From contig JAANXC010000062.1 in NCBI GenBank assembly GCA_018263495.1, forward strand, positions 5,002 through 25,531: a stretch of DNA of 20,530 bases, written 5' to 3'. This stretch comes from Nitrososphaerota archaeon (GTDB lineage: Archaea; Thermoproteota; Nitrososphaeria; Nitrososphaerales; Nitrosopumilaceae). The position numbers were made by a program, and so were the translations under genes. The notes beneath the pieces were generated by a model that was given only the letters and a program-made list of their open reading frames with translations, had not been told where the DNA came from and made no database searches. Below, in pieces: positions 1 through 4,492 of this stretch (positions are counted from its first letter, which is position 1; every line of letters starts with the position of its first letter).

Positions 1-186
1 GGAGTTCTTGCTCTTTTAGGCTACTGGTTTATGGCACTGTTTATCCTACTGCTGAGTTCAAGAAGTCAAGATGCAAGACCACTTGATGATATTTCTCCTC
101 TAACTAAAAACAGGAAAAAAATGTTTATCGTTGTTGTAATTCTTGGAGTTTTGTGTGCACCATTACCGTCAGGAATTTTGCCCTAA
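1..186 (+). CDS. C-terminal end of a membrane protein, probably an M50 (site-2 protease-like) peptidase; partial
   Basis: Frame 1 is open from the first base to a TAA at 184-186, giving 61 residues with no start in the window. The tail holds two hydrophobic stretches (around residues 1-18 and 41-58) separated by a polar linker with PLDDISPLTKNRKK. A Pro-Leu-Asp-Asp-x-Ser/Thr-Pro-Leu element followed by basic residues and a last membrane helix is typical of the end of archaeal M50 membrane metallopeptidases, which cut substrates inside the membrane. The zinc-binding HExxH part would lie upstream, so catalysis cannot be judged. The last 18 bases overlap the end of the convergent LarA-like gene. 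The family call rests on recognition of the tail only. Confidence 0.55.
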   Translation, partial: GVLALLGYWFMALFILLLSSRSQDARPLDDISPLTKNRKKMFIVVVILGVLCAPLPSGILP

Positions 187-1260
187 AAGAGTGCGAGCCC
201 CGTCAGAGATGACTTCAACTTTTTGGTTCTGACCCTGGTTTTTTAACACATAATCCATTACTTGTTTAATTCCATCAAATGGTATCATGTTTAATTTTTT
301 TGTATAATGTGTTGGTAGTATAGATAATAAACCAAGTTGAAATTTCTTTTGAATTTCAGTAATGTATAGAAGATTTTCCATACCGTCTATATATTGAGAA
401 GGTTTTTTCAAACGATCCACATTCATTCTACCATCTATGAAACTTTGAATTCCATCTGAACCAATACCAAGTTTACATTCTGCTAACAAAATGGCAAAAC
501 CATCATTCTTTACTGCGTCTGAGCAGTTCCACAATGATGACAAGGATTTACTTAATGTGTTATTACTGGACTCCTTTCCAGTGCTTATTACCATAGTTTT
601 GTGTTTTCCAATATCTTTTGTTCCATTGGTTCCAAATGATTTTGATATGGAAGATGTAGATGATGGGTGTCCTACAGATAAATCACACATGCCATTTGAA
701 TTTGCAATGATCTCAATTGCAAGTATATCAAATTTTTCAGAAAATTTTTTCGCAATTTGAAAATTTTCTACATCTTGACCTGGTGAAGGCAGGTCACCTT
801 TTCTTTTTTCATATGCTGAAAGCATTAATTCAGTACCAAATTTTTTTAATAATCTTGTGGATATGGTTTCGTAACCAAACAATCCATCAAATTCCATTTC
901 ACCAATAAAAACTAATTTTGAATTAGAATCTTCTACATTAGAAAATTCAGATATAGAACTGTGTTCTGGAAGATAGTTTTTTACGATATTCATTATTTTT
1001 CTATCTGCCAAAATTGGTGGTTTAGGGATTGATTTTTGCTCATATCTTTCAAATAGAATTGATAGTGTTTTTCTTACTGATTCTGATGTGTTAAGAACTA
1101 CAAATTCTGTTGGTTTTGAAATATCTAATGATCCTAGTTTTGACTCAATTTCAGAATCTGAGAGAGTTTTACCTTCTACATCAATTTTTTCTTCAAGATT
1201 TTCTGCTTTTATATCTAAGACAACATCAGTTGAGCCATAATTTAACCATATTTCGGGCAT
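169..1260 (-). CDS. Divergent LarA-superfamily (nickel-dependent lactate racemase-like) protein
   Basis: This is a 363-residue soluble protein with no signal peptide or membrane segment. The C-terminal half follows the LarA C-terminal domain: a strand ending in a small/polar turn (TMVISTGKES, about 222-231), a helix with NNTLSKSL, then DGFAILLAECKLGIGSDGI (about 254-272) matching the family's GG-x-I-I-L-x-A-E-C-x-x-G-x-G pattern, and YITEIQKKFQLGLLSILP (about 299-316). The N-terminal half is poorly conserved. I cannot place the His and Lys residues that hold the nickel-pincer cofactor in characterised LarA enzymes, so racemase activity is unlikely to be inferable. The true role may be another 2-hydroxyacid reaction or something else. 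It starts at an ATG 50 bp from the divergent pyrE start, with a TATA-like element 25 bp upstream, so the mRNA is probably leaderless. Its end overlaps the convergent peptidase gene by 18 bp. Confidence 0.6.
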   Translation of the reverse strand: MPEIWLNYGSTDVVLDIKAENLEEKIDVEGKTLSDSEIESKLGSLDISKPTEFVVLNTSESVRKTLSILFERYEQKSIPKPPILADRKIMNIVKNYLPEHSSISEFSNVEDSNSKLVFIGEMEFDGLFGYETISTRLLKKFGTELMLSAYEKRKGDLPSPGQDVENFQIAKKFSEKFDILAIEIIANSNGMCDLSVGHPSSTSSISKSFGTNGTKDIGKHKTMVISTGKESSNNTLSKSLSSLWNCSDAVKNDGFAILLAECKLGIGSDGIQSFIDGRMNVDRLKKPSQYIDGMENLLYITEIQKKFQLGLLSILPTHYTKKLNMIPFDGIKQVMDYVLKNQGQNQKVEVISDGARTLLGQNS

Positions 1261-1281
1261 AATTTAGTGAAAACACAAACC

Positions 1282-1290
1282 AAAATAAAT
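1282..1290. promoter_or_regulatory. Shared TATA-like element between the LarA-like gene and pyrE
   Basis: The A/T element reads AAAATAAAT on plus and ATTTATTTT on minus. It is centred about 25 bp from both start codons (minus ATG at 1260, plus ATG at 1311). A TATA box 25-27 bp upstream of the start is the expected archaeal spacing for a leaderless message. The minus-strand reading is the better match to an archaeal TATA box. No separate better box for pyrE is visible in the 50-bp spacer. Confidence 0.45.
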
Positions 1291-1310
1291 CCAGTTAAGT
1301 TAGATTTTGT

Positions 1311-1919
1311 ATGGAGTTTGTAAAAGAGTTTGCAATATTTTTGCACAAAAATGACATAATTAAATTTGGAGATTTTACGCTTACTAGTGGGAAAAATAGT
1401 TCATACTATATTGATCTTAGGCTAGTGCCTAGTTATCCTCATCAATTTAGAAAAATGATAAAAAATCTTCAAAATTTGATCATTGAAAAAACAGGTCTGG
1501 ATAATTTTGATAGCTTGGTTTCTGTTCCAACAGGAGGTCTTGTAGTCGCATCTGCACTTGCAATTGAAGTTGTTAAGCCACTAATCTATGTTCGAAATAA
1601 ACCCAAGGAACATGGCACCACGAAATCCATTGAGGGTAAAACATCTGCAGGAATGAAAGTGGTGATGGTGGATGATGTTGCAACTACAGGCACTTCCGTC
1701 TTAAATGGGATAAAGCAACTCAAAGAATCAGGATTATTGATTTCTGACGTGTATGTTATCATAAACAGATTAGAAGGTGCGGATAAAGCATTGGATGATA
1801 TGGGTGTACAAATCCATCAACTAACTGACATATTAGAAATTACAAATGTTCTTTTTCAAGAAAAATTAGTTAGTAAAGAAATTTTTGATAAAATAAAAAA
1901 TCAGGTTAACCAAAATTAA
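1311..1919 (+). CDS. pyrE: Orotate phosphoribosyltransferase
   Basis: The product transfers orotate to PRPP, giving OMP, the fifth step of de novo pyrimidine synthesis, in the cytoplasm. The 202-residue protein has the type I phosphoribosyltransferase PRPP loop VVMVDDVATTGTS (117-129), the SVPTGG pyrophosphate loop (71-76), the N-terminal FTLTSGKNSSYYIDLR substrate hood (22-37), and a flexible catalytic loop RNKPKEHGTTKSIEG (95-109). Length is normal for a monofunctional PyrE; there is no fused OMP decarboxylase. The start is an ATG with no Shine-Dalgarno sequence and a TATA-like element about 25 bp upstream, which suggests a leaderless transcript. The gene diverges from the LarA-like gene, and its last four bases overlap the end of the convergent tbp gene. 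Confidence 0.95.
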   Translation: MEFVKEFAIFLHKNDIIKFGDFTLTSGKNSSYYIDLRLVPSYPHQFRKMIKNLQNLIIEKTGLDNFDSLVSVPTGGLVVASALAIEVVKPLIYVRNKPKEHGTTKSIEGKTSAGMKVVMVDDVATTGTSVLNGIKQLKESGLLISDVYVIINRLEGADKALDDMGVQIHQLTDILEITNVLFQEKLVSKEIFDKIKNQVNQN

Positions 1920-2479
1920 GCATTATACAACATAAGATCTTTTTCTTCTAGGAGTGCATGTATGTTATGTACAGATTTATAGACATCACTTTCCTTTTTT
2001 GCTCCAGTACAAACCAGTTTGCCAGAAGCAAACAATAGTAGTACAGTTTTTGGATCGACCATTCTATGTATAAGCCCTGGGAACTGTTCAGGTTCATACA
2101 TACTGCGTGGTAATCTTCTTGCTGCATCCTCTAGGTGAATTTTTCCACCCAAACTACCAGACGCAACTATATTTTGTACTGTAATTACTGCATCTTTTTT
2201 TATTTTGATCTTACCCTTACGAAGTTTTTGTACAACTGTACGAACAGCCTTTATCGACATAGCTTCAGACTTACCACCAGTACAAACCATTTTTCCTGAA
2301 CGAAAAATCAAAGTAGCAGTTTTTGGTGACGTTAATCTAAACACTAAACCTGGAAATTGGTCAGGATGCCATTCTGTGTCTGGAAATTTTTTAGTAACAT
2401 CGGCAAGATCAATTGCTTGATCAACTGATGCAGAAGCTACAACGTTCTCAATGCTTACTATTGGTTTTGTCTCAGTCAT
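1916..2479 (-). CDS. tbp: TATA-box-binding protein (TBP)
   Basis: This is the general transcription factor that bends promoter DNA at the TATA box and recruits TFB and RNA polymerase. The 187 residues form two direct repeats (about 7-95 and 98-185), the saddle fold. Each repeat has the QFPGL and SGK-x-V-C-T-G signatures. The four DNA-kinking phenylalanines are all present, at positions 42, 59, 133 and 150, with the family's 17-residue spacing inside each repeat (compare yeast TBP F99/F116 and F190/F207). There is no eukaryote-like N-terminal extension; a basic stretch KGKIKIKK links the repeats. The ATG start is supported by a strong TATA box about 26 bp upstream. The 3' end overlaps pyrE by 4 bp. 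Confidence 0.97.
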   Translation of the reverse strand: MTETKPIVSIENVVASASVDQAIDLADVTKKFPDTEWHPDQFPGLVFRLTSPKTATLIFRSGKMVCTGGKSEAMSIKAVRTVVQKLRKGKIKIKKDAVITVQNIVASGSLGGKIHLEDAARRLPRSMYEPEQFPGLIHRMVDPKTVLLLFASGKLVCTGAKKESDVYKSVHNIHALLEEKDLMLYNA

Positions 2480-2501
2480 GATGAGGCTAATTTAAACTCG
2501 T

Positions 2502-2509
2502 CTTATATA
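2502..2509 (-). promoter_or_regulatory. TATA box of tbp
   Basis: The minus strand reads TATATAAG, a near-ideal archaeal TATA box, centred about 26 bp upstream of the tbp ATG (2479). Transcription should therefore begin at or next to the A of the start codon, giving a leaderless mRNA. No Shine-Dalgarno sequence precedes the ATG, which agrees. Confidence 0.75.
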
Positions 2510-2516
2510 CTACGCT

Positions 2517-2555
2517 AAAATTTTAACCGGTTGAAATTATACAAATTAAAATTTT
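2517..2555. repeat. A/T-rich inverted repeat (10-bp arms) between the sRNA candidate and the tbp promoter
   Basis: AAAATTTTAA at 2517-2526 is the exact reverse complement of TTAAAATTTT at 2546-2555, with a 19-bp spacer. The palindrome AACCGGTT (2525-2532) overlaps the inner edge of the left arm. The repeat starts about 8 bp upstream of the tbp TATA box and ends 2 bp from the 3' end of the C/D sRNA candidate. It could be an operator for tbp, or a T-rich termination region for the sRNA. The sequence alone does not decide. Confidence 0.5.
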
Positions 2556-2557
2556 GG

Positions 2558-2619
2558 CGGCTCAGACAAATGCCTTCACATCATTTTTCAGATATAACTC
2601 TGATTCTTCATTGCAGCCG
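2558..2619 (-). ncRNA. Candidate archaeal box C/D sRNA (2'-O-methylation guide)
   Basis: On the minus strand the elements occur in canonical order and spacing. There is a 5' terminal-stem strand CGGC (2619-2616), box C ATGAAGA (2611-2605, 6/7 to RUGAUGA), a 13-nt guide (2604-2592), box D' CTGA (2591-2588), a 3-nt spacer, box C' ATGATGT (2584-2578, 6/7), a 12-nt guide (2577-2566), box D CTGA (2565-2562), and a 3' stem strand GCCG (2561-2558) complementary to the 5' strand. A 3-5 nt D'-C' spacer and guides of about 12 nt are the known archaeal architecture that L7Ae, Nop5 and fibrillarin assemble on. By the box D plus five rule, the D guide would direct methylation of the fifth base in ACAAATGCCTTC and the D' guide the fifth base in ATATAACTCTGAT. 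I could not assign an rRNA or tRNA target. Four nucleotides separate the stem from box C, which is slightly loose. A TATA-like box lies 26 bp upstream. Confidence 0.62.
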
Positions 2620-2641
2620 ATTAAATCAACATTATGTTTGA

Positions 2642-2649
2642 TTTAAAAC
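2642..2649 (-). promoter_or_regulatory. TATA-like box for the C/D sRNA candidate
   Basis: The minus strand reads TTTTAAAT, centred about 26 bp upstream of the predicted sRNA 5' end (2619). This is the archaeal TATA-to-start distance, so the sRNA could be transcribed on its own rather than processed from the upstream tRNA transcript. A/T-rich background makes chance matches common. Confidence 0.4.
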
Positions 2650-2665
2650 TAATTGAAAGTGTGTT

Positions 2666-2691
2666 AAAGAAAAATTTCTAGAAGAAAATAA
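2666..2691 (-). terminator. Oligo-T terminator after the CAT-anticodon tRNA
   Basis: Directly 3' of the tRNA the minus strand carries two T-rich runs: ATTTTCTT close to the tRNA end, then TTTTTCTTT at 2674-2666. Archaeal RNA polymerase terminates at such U-rich stretches without needing a hairpin. Confidence 0.5.
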
Positions 2692-2765
2692 TGGGCCTGA
2701 TGGGCTTCGATCCCGTGGCTCCCCGATTATGAGTCGGGTACTCTACCAAGCTGAGTTACAGGCCC
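2692..2765 (-). tRNA. tRNA with CAT anticodon (tRNA-Ile2 or elongator tRNA-Met)
   Basis: The minus strand folds as a 74-nt tRNA without an encoded CCA. The acceptor GGGCCTG pairs fully with CAGGCCC, and the discriminator base is A. The D stem is ACTC/GAGT. The anticodon stem CCCGA/TCGGG holds loop CTCATAA, so the anticodon is CAT. The G1-C72 end rules out a standard archaeal initiator, which normally starts A1-U72. The GGGCC acceptor resembles archaeal isoleucine tRNAs, so this may be the tRNA-Ile2 whose C34 is modified to agmatidine to read AUA. Elongator Met is the alternative. The T arm is slightly odd: position 54 is A rather than T, and the second T-stem pair is C-A. Confidence 0.9.
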
Positions 2766-2804
2766 TATCCAAAATCAACTTTTCTTAGTAAAAAATGTTA
2801 GAAT

Positions 2805-3440
2805 CTAACAATATTCATCGTAGCAGCTATCCAATAACAAGTTTTGACAAGTTACGGAGCTCTCAGCAGCGCTGATTATTTCTTGGTCATATCCGGAAAA
2901 TCCATCAATAATCTTCTTCCATGATGCTGTATGCCTAATATCGGCTTCCATATGCTCCTTGAAATATTTAGTTACATCTTCACTTGTTAGACCATAAAAT
3001 TCCGCCAGACCTTCTAATTTAGTTTGACTGATTTTTGGTATTTCTTTTTCAAGTGCATACATTGCAGTTGATCCGCTTACAAATGATGACATAAGAGTAT
3101 GCATCCCAGATATAGCATGATTTGTTGTATACAATCCTTCATGATTGTTTAATTCCTCATAAGAAACTCCCAACCCGCTAGCAAATCTCTCCCACAAGCT
3201 GATATGTGAAAATTCTTCTTGTTGGTTAAAATTAAATTCATCATGCAAGGATTCTGGAACATGATCCATTAGTTGCGCCATAAATATTGGAACAGCTTTT
3301 ACCAATTGATAGTATTCCTTGGAATATCCTGCCAAAGATTCACGTGTTAGCTTTCCATCAGACCAAGCTTGGTAGAATGGATGTTTTAGCAAACTTCGTT
3401 CTTCTATAATGCGATCAATTTCTTGAATCAAATGATTCAT
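2805..3440 (-). CDS. CADD-family (TenA/PqqC-like fold) di-metal oxygenase, probable self-sacrificing para-aminobenzoate synthase
   Basis: This 211-residue, all-helical cytoplasmic protein aligns end to end with chlamydial CADD as I recall that sequence. Shared segments include KHPFYQAWSDGKLT (19-32), YYQLVKAVP (43-51), IPKISQTKLEGLAEFYG (134-150) and KEHMEADIRH (161-170). Probable metal ligands are E75 or E76, H79, E131, H163, D167 and H170, matching CADD E81, H88, E142, H174, D178 and H181. Y23 and K141 match CADD Tyr27 and Lys152, reported to be consumed as the carbon skeleton and amino donor of para-aminobenzoate. The inferred role is supply of the aminobenzoate moiety of folate or methanopterin without PabABC. 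The spacing E to H is three residues shorter than in CADD. The C-terminus has three Cys (C198, C206, C211). The family is often auto-annotated as TenA or a transcription regulator, which I consider wrong here. A TATA-like box lies about 25 bp upstream of the ATG. Confidence 0.82.
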   Translation of the reverse strand: MNHLIQEIDRIIEERSLLKHPFYQAWSDGKLTRESLAGYSKEYYQLVKAVPIFMAQLMDHVPESLHDEFNFNQQEEFSHISLWERFASGLGVSYEELNNHEGLYTTNHAISGMHTLMSSFVSGSTAMYALEKEIPKISQTKLEGLAEFYGLTSEDVTKYFKEHMEADIRHTASWKKIIDGFSGYDQEIISAAESSVTCQNLLLDSCYDEYC

Positions 3441-3460
3441 GATTTTAATCCAATTTTGGT

Positions 3461-3470
3461 AATAAAAAAA
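3461..3470 (-). promoter_or_regulatory. TATA-like box of the CADD-family gene
   Basis: The minus strand reads TTTTTTTATT, centred about 25 bp upstream of the ATG at 3440. No Shine-Dalgarno sequence is visible, which is consistent with a leaderless mRNA. Confidence 0.4.
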
Positions 3471-3490
3471 TCTTTGTAGCTACCAAAGAA

Positions 3491-3498
3491 TTTTATGG
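3491..3498 (+). promoter_or_regulatory. TATA-like box of tRNA-Glu
   Basis: TTTTATGG is centred about 27 bp upstream of the first base of the tRNA (3522), the expected distance for an archaeal promoter starting at or just before the tRNA. The match to consensus is moderate. Confidence 0.35.
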
Positions 3499-3521
3499 AT
3501 TAAAGTTACGATCGGTTTTAT

Positions 3522-3596
3522 GCTCCTGTAGTGTAGTCCGGTCAAGCATTTAGGCCTTTCACGCCTGAGACTCGGGTTCGAATCCCGACGGGAGCA
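3522..3596 (+). tRNA. tRNA-Glu (TTC anticodon)
   Basis: The acceptor GCTCCTG pairs with CGGGAGC (one G-T wobble) and the discriminator is A. The anticodon stem TAGGC/GCCTG holds loop CTTTCAC, giving anticodon TTC. The T arm CTCGGGTTCGAATCCCGA is canonical. No CCA is encoded and there is no intron. In thaumarchaea Glu-tRNA(Glu) also feeds tetrapyrrole synthesis through glutamyl-tRNA reductase; that is family knowledge, not shown here. Confidence 0.95.
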
Positions 3597-3602
3597 CTCA
3601 AG

Positions 3603-3611
3603 TTTAATATA
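3603..3611 (+). promoter_or_regulatory. TATA-like box of the polyprenyl synthase gene
   Basis: TTTAATATA lies just after tRNA-Glu. Its centre (3607) predicts a transcription start near 3632-3634, inside or at the second of two in-frame TTG codons (3626 and 3632). This bears on which TTG is the start codon. Confidence 0.45.
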
Positions 3612-3625
3612 TTTCTCATGAACAT

Positions 3626-4492
3626 TTGAAATTGAAAGCTTTGGAAAGAAAGAATATAGAGATCAATCCATTGCTTGAAAAATACAGTGCATATATTAAA
3701 AAAATCAATACTGTATTAGATTCAGAATTAGAATTATACGCAGAATCTGAATTCAAAGAACCTCTAAAATATGCATTAAATGGAGGTAAACGGATTAGAC
3801 CAATCATCCTTCTTTTGGCATCAGAATGTGTAGGCGAGATTGATGATAACACTTTTGCTGCTGCTTGTGCAATTGAATTTCTACATACTGAATCAGTTAT
3901 TCATGATGATATAATAGATAACGAAACTTTACGTAGACAAAAAGATCCATTTCATATAAAATATGGGTATAACACCAGCGTTCTAACTGGTGATTTTGTT
4001 TTAGGATTAATCCTGAACATAGCATCGAGAATCAATAATCCAAGAGTAACAAAAAATCTTGCTACTACTGCTATGATGATGAGTGAGGGAGAAGTAATTG
4101 AAGGTAGGCTTGAGACAAGCGAGGATGTGACTTTTGATGACTATCTTAAGGTAATTGAATATAAAACTGCAACAGCTTTTGAAACTGCGTCAAGATTGGG
4201 TGCGATAATTTCAGGAGGGTCTGAAGAAGAGATTGAGTCTTTAGCAGATTATGGTAAAAATATTGGAATTGCCTACCAGATTAGAGATGATTTACTTGAC
4301 TGGCAAAATGAAGACAAGTTGTTTAATCTTCTAATTAAGAAGAGCTCAGATCCTAGAAATATTTTTAATGATATGGAAGAATTGCTTAAAAAATACTCGG
4401 ACAGAGCTATCTTTAGCATTAGGAAAATAAAAGATTCTCAGGCCAAAGATAATTTGGAAAATTTAGTTAGATTTACTAGAACTACGGCATAA
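3626..4492 (+). CDS. Geranylgeranyl/polyprenyl diphosphate synthase
   Basis: This trans-isoprenyl diphosphate synthase condenses isopentenyl diphosphate with allylic diphosphates, probably making the C20 chains of archaeal membrane lipids. Visible motifs are GGKRIRP (53-59), the first Asp-rich motif DDIID (94-98) with RR at 103-104, a conserved KTA (180-182), and the second Asp-rich motif IRDDLLDWQNED (219-230). At 288 residues it is shorter than typical enzymes of about 320. After the second motif I do not see the usual glycine-rich segment with a K-x-T-x-P element; charged helices follow instead. No ATG opens the frame: the start is TTG at 3626, or TTG at 3632, which fits the TATA position better. 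The ATG at 3618 is followed almost at once by a stop. The end overlaps the convergent nuoN end by 11 bp. Chain length is inferred. Confidence 0.88.
   Translation: MKLKALERKNIEINPLLEKYSAYIKKINTVLDSELELYAESEFKEPLKYALNGGKRIRPIILLLASECVGEIDDNTFAAACAIEFLHTESVIHDDIIDNETLRRQKDPFHIKYGYNTSVLTGDFVLGLILNIASRINNPRVTKNLATTAMMMSEGEVIEGRLETSEDVTFDDYLKVIEYKTATAFETASRLGAIISGGSEEEIESLADYGKNIGIAYQIRDDLLDWQNEDKLFNLLIKKSSDPRNIFNDMEELLKKYSDRAIFSIRKIKDSQAKDNLENLVRFTRTTA

Noticed and set aside
2592..2604. Partial complementarity of the D' guide to the D arm of the adjacent CAT tRNA (TAACTC)
   Set aside because: Only six contiguous matches with a mismatch next to them. Guides normally need about ten pairs, so the tRNA is not a convincing target.
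2570..2641. Plus-strand 23-codon ORF in the tbp-tRNA spacer
   Set aside because: Very short, no ribosome-binding site or TATA box at the right distance, composition not protein-like, and it overlaps the much better structured C/D sRNA candidate.
2805..3440. TenA thiaminase II or transcription-regulator annotation for the CADD-family gene
   Set aside because: The end-to-end match, the metal-ligand pattern and the Tyr/Lys pair fit CADD better. The Cys nucleophile of TenA is not visible at the expected place.
3616..3852. Minus-strand open frame opposite the start of the polyprenyl synthase
   Set aside because: The plus-strand frame carries conserved GGKRIRP and Asp-rich motifs. The minus frame is Ser/Phe-rich shadow sequence.
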